A stretch of 64,000 nt of DNA. Origin: Mesorhizobium sp. NZP2077. GTDB lineage: Bacteria > Pseudomonadota > Alphaproteobacteria > Rhizobiales > Rhizobiaceae. The notes under the pieces are model-generated. The model made no database searches, was not told where the DNA came from, and saw nothing but the letters and a program-made list of their open reading frames with translations. Within the stretch, counting starts at the first letter, position 1, and every line of letters begins with the position of its first letter. Shown one piece after another: positions 1-9,162 of this stretch. Position numbers and translations under genes: made by a program. The stretch spans positions 5,152,001 to 5,216,000 of the forward strand of contig NZ_CP051293.1 of assembly GCF_013170805.1 (NCBI RefSeq), written 5' to 3'.

Positions 1-52
1 GAACTTCTTCGATCCTAACGCCGAGTTCGAGGGCGGCGAAGACAACGCCTGA
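1..52 (+). CDS. rplI: 50S ribosomal protein L9, C-terminal end (partial)
   Basis: Only the last 16 codons are in the window, read from base 2 and ending with TGA at 50-52. The encoded tail is acidic (FFDPNAEFEGGEDNA), which fits the acidic C-terminus of rhizobial L9. The position just before cfa/dnaB agrees with the usual rpsF-rpsR-rplI-dnaB order in Rhizobiales. A strong terminator follows at 118-145. The assignment rests on the tail composition and gene order, because the conserved body of the protein lies upstream of the window. Confidence 0.6.
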   Translation, partial: NFFDPNAEFEGGEDNA

Positions 53-117
53 TCGCGTACGACAAGCGAGGAGCGGCGCTCCGATCACTTTGTCGTCATC
101 CAGCCTTTCTGGACCAA

Positions 118-145
118 TGCCCGGGCCTCTCGCCCGGGCATTTTT
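118..145 (+). terminator. Rho-independent terminator after rplI
   Basis: A perfect 9-bp stem (TGCCCGGGC, loop CTCTC, GCCCGGGCA) is followed directly by five T residues. It lies between the rplI stop codon and cfa and should separate the ribosomal protein operon from cfa. Confidence 0.85.
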
Positions 146-227
146 GTACCAAAAAGGAACTTTTCGAACCCCCATATATTGTTGCAGAATTAAGGCAGCC
201 AGTCTGACCGTGAGGGGACATTTGGTT

Positions 228-1520
228 ATGAATATTCTGCTGAAGCGCGTTCTCGATCGCCTTGTGCGCACGGGCAATCTCAAGGTCACCGGGCCCAAAG
301 GCTCGACATTCATGTTCGGCGACGGCAGCGGCGAGCCGGTGCACATGCACATCAAGACCCGACATGCCGAACGCGCCATCACCTTCGATCCGATGCTGGC
401 GGTGCCTGAATCCTACATGGACGGCGAACTCGACATTCTCGAAGGCGGCGTGCTCGGACTGATGCGTATTGCCTTCCAGAACATGGGCAGCGGCGGCATC
501 GACGCAACCTGGTCGAAAGCCATCGAGGGCCTGCGCCACGCCTTTCGCCGCCTGCAGCAGATCAACACCACCTCACGCTCGCGCCGCAACGTGCAGCGCC
601 ACTACGATCTGTCGGGCAACCTCTATCGGCTCTTCCTCGACGAGGACATGCAGTATTCCTGCGCCTATTTCGAACAGCCCGACATGACGCTCGACGAGGC
701 GCAGGCTGCCAAGAAACGCCATATAGCCGCCAAGCTCAGGCTGAAGCCCGGCCAGACCGTGCTCGACATCGGCTCCGGCTGGGGCGGGCTTGGTCTCTAT
801 CTTGCCAAGGCGTTCGACGTCGACGTGCAAGGCGTGACGCTGTCGACCGAACAGCATGGCGTCGCCACCGACCGGGCGCATGCGCAGGGCCTGGAAAACC
901 ACGTCCATTTCGAGCTGAAAGACTATCGCGAACTCAACGAACGCTTCGACCGTATCGTTTCGGTCGGCATGTTCGAACATGTCGGTGTGAACCACTTCAG
1001 GACCTTCTTCGACAAGGCGGCAACATTGCTGAAGCCAGATGGCGTCATGCTCCTGCATACGATCGGCCGCTCGGGCGTGCCGTGGGCGACCAGCGCCTTC
1101 ATCCGCAAATATATTTTCCCGGGCGGCTACATACCGGCCATGTCGGAGGTGCTGCCGGCGATCGAGAAGTCGGGCCTCGTGGTCACGGACGTCGAGATCC
1201 TGCGGCTCCACTATGCCGACACGCTAAAGCACTGGAGCCAGCGCTTCGCCGCCAACCGCGACAAGGCCAAGGCGATTTACGACGAACGCTTCTGCCGCAT
1301 GTGGGAATTCTATCTGGCCGCTTCAGAAGCCGCCTTCCGCTGGCAGGATCTGGTCATCTTCCAGTTCCAGATCGCCAAGAAGAACGACACGCTGCCGATG
1401 ACCCGCGACTATATGGCCAAATGCGAAAAGGCGCTGGAATTGCGCGACATGGGCCGCCGCGAAGCGGCTCCCGTCCAGAAGCCCGCCAAGCCCGCCCGGC
1501 GCCGCAAGGTGGCGGATTAG
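228..1520 (+). CDS. cfa: Cyclopropane-fatty-acyl-phospholipid synthase
   Basis: SAM-dependent enzyme that methylenates the cis double bond of unsaturated phospholipid acyl chains at the inner membrane face. The 430-residue protein has the N-terminal lipid-binding region, then a class I methyltransferase fold with the glycine-rich SAM motif [10 protein letters not shown] near residues 178-187. The family segment [10 protein letters not shown] lies near residues 126-135. The reading frame is open further upstream to 90, but that part overlaps the rplI terminator and lacks family similarity, so the ATG at 228 is preferred. A Lys/Arg/Pro-rich tail ends the protein. It is monocistronic, with a terminator immediately downstream. 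Confidence 0.93.
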   Translation: MNILLKRVLDRLVRTGNLKVTGPKGSTFMFGDGSGEPVHMHIKTRHAERAITFDPMLAVPESYMDGELDILEGGVLGLMRIAFQNMGSGGIDATWSKAIEGLRHAFRRLQQINTTSRSRRNVQRHYDLSGNLYRLFLDEDMQYSCAYFEQPDMTLDEAQAAKKRHIAAKLRLKPGQTVLDIGSGWGGLGLYLAKAFDVDVQGVTLSTEQHGVATDRAHAQGLENHVHFELKDYRELNERFDRIVSVGMFEHVGVNHFRTFFDKAATLLKPDGVMLLHTIGRSGVPWATSAFIRKYIFPGGYIPAMSEVLPAIEKSGLVVTDVEILRLHYADTLKHWSQRFAANRDKAKAIYDERFCRMWEFYLAASEAAFRWQDLVIFQFQIAKKNDTLPMTRDYMAKCEKALELRDMGRREAAPVQKPAKPARRRKVAD

Positions 1521-1566
1521 AAACGCCGTTCGCCATTGGCGCTTGCCATTCCCGGCCCCTGCCCCG

Positions 1567-1599
1567 AAAAAGGCCTCGTGATCGTCGCGAGGCCTTTTT
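1567..1599 (+). terminator. Terminator after cfa, abutting the ynfA start codon
   Basis: A perfect 12-bp inverted repeat (AAAAAGGCCTCG / CGAGGCCTTTTT) with a 9-nt loop ends in a T-run on the + strand, and also on the - strand because the left arm is A-rich. The right arm ends one base before the ATG of ynfA at 1601. The only purine-rich stretch that could act as ynfA ribosome binding site (CGAGG, 1588-1592) is inside the right arm. Confidence 0.85.
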
Positions 1600-1600
1600 C

Positions 1601-1924
1601 ATGACCTATCTCCTCTATGCCGCCGCGGCCCTGGCCGAGATCGCCGGCTGTTTTTCGGTATGGGCCTGGTGGCGGCTGGAAAGATCGCCGCTATGGCTGG
1701 CCCCGGGCTTTGCCTCGCTGCTTGCATTCGCCTGGCTTCTGGCGCTGGTCGACACCAACGCCGCGGGCCGAGCCTATGCCGCCTATGGCGGCATCTACAT
1801 CGTCGCCTCGCTAGCCTGGCTGTGGCTGGCGGAGGGCGTCCGGCCCGACCGCTGGGACCTTGGTGGCGCGGCGCTCTGCATAGCCGGCGCCTCGATCATC
1901 CTGCTCGCACCGCGAGGAGCCTAG
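1601..1924 (+). CDS. ynfA: YnfA/UPF0060 family small membrane protein
   Basis: A 107-residue, very hydrophobic protein with four predicted transmembrane segments, matching the usual length of the YnfA (UPF0060) family. Typical family features are the start [18 protein letters not shown], the motif [12 protein letters not shown] near residues 49-60, and a final helix ending in LLAPRGA. YnfA proteins are proposed small-multidrug-resistance-like efflux proteins, but the substrate here is unknown. The start codon directly follows the cfa terminator. One base separates its stop from the GTG start of the next gene, so the two are probably co-transcribed. Confidence 0.88.
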   Translation: MTYLLYAAAALAEIAGCFSVWAWWRLERSPLWLAPGFASLLAFAWLLALVDTNAAGRAYAAYGGIYIVASLAWLWLAEGVRPDRWDLGGAALCIAGASIILLAPRGA

Positions 1925-1925
1925 C

Positions 1926-2903
1926 GTGGAACTGCCGGCCTCTCTTCGACAAGCTGTCGATCGTATCCTGGAAAAGGTACCGCTGCCGGTACTGAAGCAG
2001 GCGGCAAAGACACTCTCCGACCGCTACCGCGCCGAACTGCGCGACGGCCGTCTGCACATGGCACAGGACATGGCGGTCAAGGCCTATCTGGCGACGCGGC
2101 TGCCGGCGACCTATGCCGCGGTCCGCGCCAGCCTCGACACGCTGAACGCGGCCCGGCCGGATTTCATGCCGAAAACCCTGCTCGATGTTGGCGCCGGTCC
2201 TGGTACGGTGCTTTGGGCCACCAGTGAACTCTGGCCTGATCTCGAACAGGCCGTTTTGCTGGAAGCGAGTGCGGCGGTGCGCAAGGTCGGCGAGATGCTT
2301 GCCGCCAATGCCATCACAGCCCGAACCGTCTGGCAGGCCGGCGACGTCACAACGGACCTTGCCGACCTTCAGCCGGCAGACCTCGTCACCTGCGCCTATG
2401 TGCTGGACGAGATCGTGCCGGCATCCCTGCCCAAGATGGTCGACCGGCTATGGCAACTGACGACAGACACATTGCTGATCATCGAGCCGGGCACGCCGGC
2501 GGGCTGGCAGCGGATCCTGGCGGTGCGCGCGCAGTTGGTCGCGGCCGGTGCGCATCTGCTGGCGCCTTGTCCGCACGAGACGCCCTGCCCGATCAATCCG
2601 CCCGACTGGTGCCACTTTTCCCGCCGCGTTGCCCGCTCGCGCCTGCACCGGCTGGCAAAGGACGCGGAGGTGCCTTGGGAAGACGAGAAGTTCATCTATG
2701 TCGCCGCTTCGCGCCAGCCGGCTGCTTCCCATGCCGCGCGGATCATCGCGCCACCGAAATCCGGCTCTGGGAAGGTTCTGCTCAAGCTTTGCGAACCGGA
2801 TGGCGGCGCCGGCGAACAACTGTTCACCAAACGCGACGGCGATCTGTTCAAGGCGGCGCGGCGCCTGAACTGGGGCGATACGCTGGACGGGAAAAGCACG
2901 TAA
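1926..2903 (+). CDS. Rsm22/METTL17-like small ribosomal subunit methyltransferase family protein
   Basis: A 325-residue protein starting with GTG, preceded by a good ribosome binding site (CGAGGAG) inside the ynfA end. The SAM-binding motif LLDVGAGPGT lies near residues 83-92. A cysteine cluster of the form CPHETPCP followed by WCHF near residues 216-232 is the signature of the Rsm22 family. In mitochondrial METTL17 equivalent cysteines bind a 4Fe-4S cluster. Family members associate with the small ribosomal subunit during assembly, and methyltransferase activity is not proven. Likely co-transcribed with ynfA. Confidence 0.85.
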   Translation: MELPASLRQAVDRILEKVPLPVLKQAAKTLSDRYRAELRDGRLHMAQDMAVKAYLATRLPATYAAVRASLDTLNAARPDFMPKTLLDVGAGPGTVLWATSELWPDLEQAVLLEASAAVRKVGEMLAANAITARTVWQAGDVTTDLADLQPADLVTCAYVLDEIVPASLPKMVDRLWQLTTDTLLIIEPGTPAGWQRILAVRAQLVAAGAHLLAPCPHETPCPINPPDWCHFSRRVARSRLHRLAKDAEVPWEDEKFIYVAASRQPAASHAARIIAPPKSGSGKVLLKLCEPDGGAGEQLFTKRDGDLFKAARRLNWGDTLDGKST

Positions 2904-2933
2904 CAGTCAAAATTGTTCTTGCTCTGTTCCAGC

Positions 2934-3019
2934 GACTCGGATAGCGATTTGCACTTCTCCGAGTCAACCGGAATCGGGACACAGGAACACTGTCCTGTGG
3001 ACGGTTCGCCGTTCCTGTG
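2934..3019 (+). promoter_or_regulatory. Structured leader upstream of dnaB with alternative hairpins
   Basis: The 220-bp gap before dnaB holds a hairpin with 8-bp arms (GACTCGGA 2934-2941 with TCCGAGTC 2958-2965). It also has three related segments: A (2980-2988, CACAGGAAC), B (2993-2999, TCCTGTG) and C (3011-3019, GTTCCTGTG). A can pair perfectly with B (7 bp) or with C (9 bp), so the two hairpins exclude each other. The function is unknown. Confidence 0.45.
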
Positions 3020-3123
3020 AACAACGGGCATCAAGGCTGTTTGGTCGTGCGGTGATGCAGAAAGGTCAGCACGCTTTCGTCTGGTTCTGATATCGAAAGG
3101 CCGGGATCGAAATCGGGGATATC

Positions 3124-4614
3124 ATGGCAGAGGCAGCGCGGAAATTCGGCGTGGCGGAGCAACCGCTCTATCGCGAGGCGCCGAACAACATCGAGGCCGA
3201 GCAGGCACTGCTCGGCGCCATCCTCGTCAACAACGATGCCTTCTATCGTGTCTCCGACTTCCTCAAGCCTGGCCATTTCTACGAACCCCTGCATCGCAAA
3301 ATCTTCGAAATCGCGGCCGAGCTCATCCGCATGGGCAAGGTGGCGACGCCGATCACACTTAAGACCTTCCTGCCGGCCGACGAAAAGGTCGGCGACATGA
3401 CCGTGGCGCAATATATCGTGCGGCTGGCGGTCGAAGCCGTCACCGTCGTCAACGCCACCGATTATGGCCGCGCCATCTACGACCTGGCGACGCGCCGCGC
3501 GCTGATCACCGTCGGCGAGGACATGGTCAACATCGCCTATGACGCGCCGGTCGACATGTCGCCTTCCGAGCAGATCGAAGACGCCGAGCGGCGCCTGTTC
3601 GAACTCGCCGAAACCGGCCGCTACGATGGCGGCTTCGAGAGCTTCACCGATGCGGTCAAGACCGCGGTCGACATGGCCAACGCCGCCTATATGCGCGACG
3701 GCCATCTGTCAGGCCTCGCCACCGGCATGCGCGATCTCGACCGCCGCATGGGCGGCCTGCAGTCATCCGATCTGATCATCATCGCCGGCCGTCCAGGCAT
3801 GGGCAAGACATCGCTCGCCACCAACATCGCCTTCAACATTGCCGAGATGTATGAGCCGGCGCAGCAGGCCGATGGCTCGTTCAAAGCAGCCAATGGTGGT
3901 GTCGTCGGTTTCTTCTCGCTCGAAATGTCTTCGGAACAGCTCGCCACCCGCATCATTTCCGAACAGACGGAAATTTCGTCGTCCAAGATTCGTCGCGGCG
4001 AAATCACCGAAATGGACTTCGAAAAGCTGGTCGCCTGTTCGCAGACCATGCAGAAGATTCCGCTGTTCATCGACCAGACCGGCGGTATTTCCATTGCCCA
4101 GCTGTCTGCCCGCGCGCGCCGCCTGAAGCGCCAGCGCGGCCTCGACCTGATCGTCATCGACTATATCCAGCTGATGCAGGGTTCTAGCGCCAAGTCCTCG
4201 CAGAACCGCGTGCAGGAGATCACCGAGATCACCACAGGCCTGAAGGCGCTGGCCAAGGAACTGGCCGTGCCGATCATCGCGCTGTCGCAGCTGTCGCGTC
4301 AGGTCGAAAGCCGCGAGGACAAACGCCCGCAGCTCTCCGACTTGCGTGAATCCGGTTCGATCGAGCAGGACGCCGACGTCGTCATGTTCGTCTATCGTGA
4401 GGAGTATTATCTCAAGAACCGCGAGCCGAAGCTTGGCACCGAAGAATACGTCAAGTGGGAAAACGAGATGAACGAGATGCGCGGCAAAGCCGAGGTCATC
4501 GTCGCCAAGCAGCGCCACGGCCCGACGGGCTCGGTGACGCTGGCCTTCCACGGCGAATTCACCCGCTTCTCCGATCTGGCGGAAGAGCATCATATTGCGG
4601 AGAGGTTTGAGTAG
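3124..4614 (+). CDS. dnaB: Replicative DNA helicase DnaB
   Basis: Hexameric 5'-3' helicase of the replication fork. The 496-residue length is normal for the family. The N-terminal DnaB domain begins at NNIEAEQALLGAIL (near residue 24), and the RecA-like C-terminal domain carries Walker A GRPGMGKTS near residues 222-230, Walker B LIVIDYIQLM near 343-352 and the arginine-finger region near the end. No intein or insertion is visible. An ATG at 3124 follows GGGGATATC. The upstream leader has unusual alternative hairpins. radA follows 45 bp downstream. Confidence 0.97.
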   Translation: MAEAARKFGVAEQPLYREAPNNIEAEQALLGAILVNNDAFYRVSDFLKPGHFYEPLHRKIFEIAAELIRMGKVATPITLKTFLPADEKVGDMTVAQYIVRLAVEAVTVVNATDYGRAIYDLATRRALITVGEDMVNIAYDAPVDMSPSEQIEDAERRLFELAETGRYDGGFESFTDAVKTAVDMANAAYMRDGHLSGLATGMRDLDRRMGGLQSSDLIIIAGRPGMGKTSLATNIAFNIAEMYEPAQQADGSFKAANGGVVGFFSLEMSSEQLATRIISEQTEISSSKIRRGEITEMDFEKLVACSQTMQKIPLFIDQTGGISIAQLSARARRLKRQRGLDLIVIDYIQLMQGSSAKSSQNRVQEITEITTGLKALAKELAVPIIALSQLSRQVESREDKRPQLSDLRESGSIEQDADVVMFVYREEYYLKNREPKLGTEEYVKWENEMNEMRGKAEVIVAKQRHGPTGSVTLAFHGEFTRFSDLAEEHHIAERFE

Positions 4615-4659
4615 CTTTTTGACTTACCGTCCCGCTCCGTTCCAATCCGCAGCAGCCTG

Positions 4660-6063
4660 ATGGCAAAATCGCGCGTCCAGTTCATCTGCCAGAACTGCGG
4701 ATCGGTGCATCAGCGCTGGGCCGGCAAATGCGATGCCTGCGGCGAGTGGAATACGCTGGTCGAGGAAGGCACGTCCGGCGGCATCGGCTCGGGGCCGGCC
4801 AACACGCGCAACGCCCGCAAGGGCCGCGCGGTGGTGCTGACCACGCTTTCCGGTGATATCGAGGACGCGCCGCGCATCATCTCCGGAATCGGCGAACTCG
4901 ACCGCGCCACCGGGGGCGGCTTCGTGCGCGGCTCGGCGCTGCTGGTTGGCGGCGATCCCGGCATCGGCAAGTCGACGCTGCTCACGCAGGCCGCAGCGGC
5001 TCTCGCTTCGCGAGGCCACCGTATCGTCTATGTCTCGGGCGAAGAAGCCGTCGCGCAGATCAGGCTGAGGGCTCAGCGGCTCGGCGTCGCCGACACGCCG
5101 GTGGAGCTGGCGGCCGAGACCAATGTCGAGGACATTCTTGCCACGATCGCCGACGGCAAGCGGCCGGATCTGGTCATTCTCGATTCGATCCAGACGCTGT
5201 GGACCGACCTTGCCGATTCGGCGCCGGGCACCGTTACCCAGGTGCGCGCCGCCGCCCAGGCGATGATCCGCTATGCCAAATCCACGGGTGCGGCGATCGT
5301 CCTGGTCGGCCATGTCACCAAGGAGGGCCAGATCGCCGGTCCTCGCGTCGTCGAGCACATGGTCGATGCCGTGCTCTACTTCGAGGGCGAAGGCGGCCAT
5401 CACTACCGCATCCTGCGCACGGTGAAGAACCGCTTTGGGCCGACCGACGAGATCGGCGTCTTCGAAATGTCGGACAAGGGTTTGCGCGAGGTCGCCAATC
5501 CATCAGAACTTTTCCTCGGCGAGCGGCATGCGAAATCGCCAGGTGCGGCCGTTTTCGCCGGCATGGAGGGCACGAGGCCGGTTCTGGTCGAGATCCAGGC
5601 GCTGGTCGCGCCATCCTCGCTCGGCACGCCGCGCCGGGCGGTGGTCGGCTGGGACGGTGCCCGCCTGTCGATGATCCTGGCGGTGCTGGAAGCGCATTGC
5701 GGCGTGCGCTTCGGCAGCCATGACGTCTATCTCAACGTCGCCGGCGGCTATCGAATCTCGGAACCCGCCGCCGATCTGGCGGTAGCGGCCGCGTTGGTTT
5801 CCTCGCTGACCGGTCTTGCCCTTCCCGCCGATTGCGTCTATTTCGGCGAAATCAGCCTTTCGGGCGCGGTGAGGCCGGTTGCGCATGCGCAGCAGCGCCT
5901 CAAGGAAGCCGAAAAGCTGGGTTTTGGTAGCGCGGTTCTGCCCTTGGGCAGCGAGGAACTTGCCGGAGGGATCGGGGCCGGCGCTTTCCAGCCCACCGAG
6001 CTTGCCGAGCTCGTGGCGCGCATAGCCGGCTCACGGCGCAGCCGCGCCGACGATGAAGAGTGA
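4660..6063 (+). CDS. radA: DNA repair protein RadA
   Basis: ATP-dependent branch-migration protein of recombinational repair. The 467-residue protein shows, in order, a four-cysteine zinc finger (C10, C13, C24, C27), Walker A GDPGIGKS near residues 99-106, the RadA-specific KNRFG motif near 256-260, and a Lon-like C-terminal domain. In many Rhizobiales alr lies between dnaB and radA. Here the two genes are directly adjacent. Probably in the same transcription unit as dnaB. Confidence 0.96.
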   Translation: MAKSRVQFICQNCGSVHQRWAGKCDACGEWNTLVEEGTSGGIGSGPANTRNARKGRAVVLTTLSGDIEDAPRIISGIGELDRATGGGFVRGSALLVGGDPGIGKSTLLTQAAAALASRGHRIVYVSGEEAVAQIRLRAQRLGVADTPVELAAETNVEDILATIADGKRPDLVILDSIQTLWTDLADSAPGTVTQVRAAAQAMIRYAKSTGAAIVLVGHVTKEGQIAGPRVVEHMVDAVLYFEGEGGHHYRILRTVKNRFGPTDEIGVFEMSDKGLREVANPSELFLGERHAKSPGAAVFAGMEGTRPVLVEIQALVAPSSLGTPRRAVVGWDGARLSMILAVLEAHCGVRFGSHDVYLNVAGGYRISEPAADLAVAAALVSSLTGLALPADCVYFGEISLSGAVRPVAHAQQRLKEAEKLGFGSAVLPLGSEELAGGIGAGAFQPTELAELVARIAGSRRSRADDEE

Positions 6064-6110
6064 CGCGGCTCGTCGAGCCGTGAAAAACAGATCGGAGTGG
6101 GGCGAAAAAC

Positions 6111-6785
6111 ATGCCGATTACGCTGCTTGACGGAATCCTGGTCGGCTTCACCCTGGTCTCGGCGATGCTCGCCATGGTTCGCGGCTTTTCGCGCGAGGTC
6201 CTGTCGGTCGTCTCCTGGGCGGCGGCGGCGGCGGCGGCGTTCTTCTTCTACAAGCCGGTCCTGCCCTACCTGAAGCCCTATATCGACAATGAGAAGATCG
6301 CCATGGCGGCCTCCGCCGGCGTCGTCTTCGTCATCGCGCTGATCGTCGTTTCGGTCATCACCATGAAGCTCGCCGACTGGATCATCGATTCGCGGATCGG
6401 CGCGCTCGACCGCACGCTCGGTTTCCTCTACGGCGCCGCGCGTGGCATCCTGGTTGTCGCCGTCGCCCTGCTGTTCTTCAACTGGCTCGCTGGCGCCAAG
6501 GCCCCCACCTGGGTGACGGATGCCAAGTCGCGGCCCTTGCTGGAATCGATAGGCGCCAAGATCGAGAACCTGCTGCCCGCCGACACCGAAAACGCAATAC
6601 TCAAGAAATTCAGCCCGAAAACCGGCGCCGAGACACCGGCTGCCCCGGATGCGCCGGCGACGGACGTGCCGGCCACAGGCGACGATGCCAACGCACCGGC
6701 GCCGGACGACAATGACGCCGCGCCCGCGGACAATACGGCCAAGCCCGCTCCGGCTGCTCCCGCCGCACCCGCACCGGCGAACTGA
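6111..6785 (+). CDS. cvpA: CvpA family membrane protein
   Basis: A 224-residue protein with four predicted transmembrane helices in the first 130 residues (starting MPITLLDGILVGFTLVSAML) and the CvpA-family segment IDSRIGALDRTLGFLYGAARG near residues 89-109. The last 50 residues are a low-complexity Ala/Pro/Asp tail. CvpA family members are linked to colicin V production and envelope stress. Its position directly before purF is conserved from enterobacteria to rhizobia, and the two are probably co-transcribed. Confidence 0.92.
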   Translation: MPITLLDGILVGFTLVSAMLAMVRGFSREVLSVVSWAAAAAAAFFFYKPVLPYLKPYIDNEKIAMAASAGVVFVIALIVVSVITMKLADWIIDSRIGALDRTLGFLYGAARGILVVAVALLFFNWLAGAKAPTWVTDAKSRPLLESIGAKIENLLPADTENAILKKFSPKTGAETPAAPDAPATDVPATGDDANAPAPDDNDAAPADNTAKPAPAAPAAPAPAN

Positions 6786-6877
6786 CGGGCCTGACTGACG
6801 ATAGTGTGAATGGCTGTACGACGCGCGTTGCTTTCGACGCCGACCCGCACTATATGGCGATTTTAGCGGAGCTTAAG

Positions 6878-8347
6878 ATGGCAGACGCAGACGACGTGCT
6901 TTCCGCCGAGGCCGACGACCATTTCCATGACGAATGCGGCGTGTTCGGCATTTTTGGCCGGCAGGACGCAGCGGCCATCGTCACACTCGGCCTGCATGCG
7001 CTGCAGCATCGCGGCCAGGAAGCGGCCGGCATCGTTTCCTACGACGGCACCCAGTTCCATGTCGAACGTCATGTCGGCCTGATCGGCGACACCTTCACCA
7101 AGCAGCGTGTTATCGACAGCCTGCAAGGCAACCGCGCCATCGGCCATACGCGCTACGCCACGACCGGCGGCGCCGGCATGCGCAACATCCAGCCTTTCTT
7201 CGCCGAACTGGCCGATGGCGGCTTTGCCGTCGCCCACAACGGCAATCTGACCAACGCCATGACGGTGCAGCGCGCGCTACAGAAACAGGGCGCGATCTTC
7301 TCCTCCACCTCCGACACCGAGACGCTCCTGCACCTGGTTGCGACCAGCAAGGAACGCGACCTCAACTCGCGCTTCATCGACGCGGTGCGGCAGGTCGAGG
7401 GCGCCTTCTCGCTGGTGGCGATGACGGCCAAGAAGATGATCGGCTGCCGCGATCCGCTCGGCATCCGCCCGCTGGTGCTGGGCGACCTCGACGGTGCCTG
7501 GATCCTCGCTTCGGAAACCTGCGCGCTCGACATTATCGGCGCGCGTTTCGTGCGCGACCTGAAACCCGGCGAGATGGTCGTCGTCACCTCCAAGGGTATT
7601 GAAAGCCTGTTCCCGTTCGAGCCGCAGAAGACCCGCTTCTGCATCTTCGAATATGTCTATTTTGCCCGGCCGGATTCGTCGGTCGAAGGCCGCAACGTCT
7701 ACGAGGTGCGCAAGCGCATCGGCGCCGAGCTGGCGCAGGAAAACCCGGTCGAGGCCGACATCGTCGTTCCGGTGCCGGATTCCGGCACGCCGGCGGCGAT
7801 CGGTTTTTCGCAAGCCGCAGGCATTCCCTTCGAGCTCGGCATCATCCGCAACCATTATGTCGGCCGTACCTTCATCCAGCCCGGCGATTCGATCCGCCAT
7901 ATGGGCGTCAAGCTGAAGCACAACGCCAACCGCCGCATGATCGAAGGCAAGCGCGTGGTGCTGGTCGATGATTCGATCGTGCGCGGCACCACCAGCCAGA
8001 AGATCGTGCAGATGGTGCGCGATGCCGGCGCCAAGGAAGTGCACATGCGGATCGCCTCGCCGCCAACCAGTGCGTCGTGCTTCTATGGCGTCGACACGCC
8101 GGAGAAGTCGAAGCTGCTGGCTTCGCGCATGTCGGTGGAAGAGATGGCCGAGTTCATCCGTGTCGATTCGCTCGGCTTCCTCTCGATCGACGGGCTTTAC
8201 CGCGCCGTCGGCGAGGCCGGCCGCGACAACGACCAGCCGCAATTCTGCGACGCCTGCTTCACCGGCCAGTATCCGACGCGCCTGCTCGACTTCGAAGGCC
8301 ACGACAATGTGCGCACCCTGTCGCTGCTGGCGAATAACGGGGCGTAA
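6878..8347 (+). CDS. purF: Amidophosphoribosyltransferase
   Basis: Catalyses the first committed step of purine synthesis: PRPP plus glutamine gives 5-phosphoribosylamine. The N-terminal glutamine amidohydrolase domain has catalytic Cys20 (ECGVFGIFG), implying removal of a 19-residue propeptide. The phosphoribosyltransferase domain has the PRPP loop VVLVDDSIVRGTTS near residues 360-373. The start chosen is ATG 6878, because GGAG lies 6 bases upstream. The frame is open back to 6806, but those extra residues precede no family similarity. The mature length agrees with the family. Confidence 0.96.
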   Translation: MADADDVLSAEADDHFHDECGVFGIFGRQDAAAIVTLGLHALQHRGQEAAGIVSYDGTQFHVERHVGLIGDTFTKQRVIDSLQGNRAIGHTRYATTGGAGMRNIQPFFAELADGGFAVAHNGNLTNAMTVQRALQKQGAIFSSTSDTETLLHLVATSKERDLNSRFIDAVRQVEGAFSLVAMTAKKMIGCRDPLGIRPLVLGDLDGAWILASETCALDIIGARFVRDLKPGEMVVVTSKGIESLFPFEPQKTRFCIFEYVYFARPDSSVEGRNVYEVRKRIGAELAQENPVEADIVVPVPDSGTPAAIGFSQAAGIPFELGIIRNHYVGRTFIQPGDSIRHMGVKLKHNANRRMIEGKRVVLVDDSIVRGTTSQKIVQMVRDAGAKEVHMRIASPPTSASCFYGVDTPEKSKLLASRMSVEEMAEFIRVDSLGFLSIDGLYRAVGEAGRDNDQPQFCDACFTGQYPTRLLDFEGHDNVRTLSLLANNGA

Positions 8348-8374
8348 GCTAGACCACCTCACGGAACTTCTCGC

Positions 8375-9115
8375 ATGACCCTCGACCTTACCGGCCGCGT
8401 CGCGGTCGTCACCGGCGCCTCGCGCGGTATCGGCTATTTCATCGCCAGGGAATTGGCCGCCGCCGGTGCGCATGTCATCGCGGTTGCGCGCACCGTCGGT
8501 GGATTGGAAGAACTCGACGACCAGATCAAGGCGGCCGGCGGCCAGGCGACGCTGGTGCCGCTCGATCTCGCCGACATGGCCGGTATCGACCGGCTGGGCG
8601 GCGCCATCCACGAGCGCTGGGGCAAGCTCGACATTCTCGTCGCCAATGCCGGCGTGCTCGGCGTCATCTCGCCGATCGGCCATGTCGAGGCAAAGACCTT
8701 CGAGAAGGTGATGACGATCAATGTCACTTCGACCTGGCGGCTGATCCGCTCGGTCGACCCGCTGCTGCGGCTTTCGGATGCCGGCCGGGCCATTTTGCTC
8801 TCCTCCAACGCAGCGCACTCGGCACGCGCGTTCTGGGCGCCTTACGCGGCATCGAAGGCTGCCGTCGAGACGATGATGCGCTCCTGGGCGCATGAGACGC
8901 AAAGCCTGCCGCTGCGGGTCAATGCCGCCGACCCCGGCGCCACCCGCACAGCCATGCGGGCCCAGGCCGTGCCCGGCGAGGATCCGGAGACGCTGCCGCA
9001 CCCCTCGGGGATCGCCAAGCGCATCGTGCCGCTGGCCAGCCCCGAGCTGAAAGAGACCGGGCTGATCTTCCAGGCCAAGCACAATCGCTTCGTCGCTTAC
9101 AGGCAGCCGGAATAA
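8375..9115 (+). CDS. SDR family NAD(P)-dependent oxidoreductase
   Basis: A 246-residue short-chain dehydrogenase/reductase. It has the nucleotide-binding motif TGASRGIG (residues 13-20), NAG near residue 92, a catalytic Ser in SSNAAHS near 144, and YAASK with Tyr157 and Lys161. The substrate cannot be told from sequence. It begins 27 bp after purF on the same strand, an arrangement common in rhizobia, and may be read from the purF transcript. Confidence 0.9.
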   Translation: MTLDLTGRVAVVTGASRGIGYFIARELAAAGAHVIAVARTVGGLEELDDQIKAAGGQATLVPLDLADMAGIDRLGGAIHERWGKLDILVANAGVLGVISPIGHVEAKTFEKVMTINVTSTWRLIRSVDPLLRLSDAGRAILLSSNAAHSARAFWAPYAASKAAVETMMRSWAHETQSLPLRVNAADPGATRTAMRAQAVPGEDPETLPHPSGIAKRIVPLASPELKETGLIFQAKHNRFVAYRQPE

Positions 9116-9133
9116 CTGCGTCCTTTTTTGGCG

Positions 9134-9162
9134 GAAGAATTCGGGCACTCCCGACGTTCTTC
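9134..9162. other. Hairpin downstream of the SDR gene
   Basis: Two nested arm pairs, GAAGAA/TTCTTC (9134-9139 and 9157-9162) and CGGG/CCCG (9142-9145 and 9150-9153), can fold 20 bp after the SDR stop codon. No clear T-run follows, so it may be an mRNA 3'-end structure rather than a classical terminator. Confidence 0.35.

Noticed and set aside
90..227. N-terminal extension of cfa
   Set aside because: The frame is open but crosses the rplI terminator and lacks family sequence. ATG 228 starts the conserved part.
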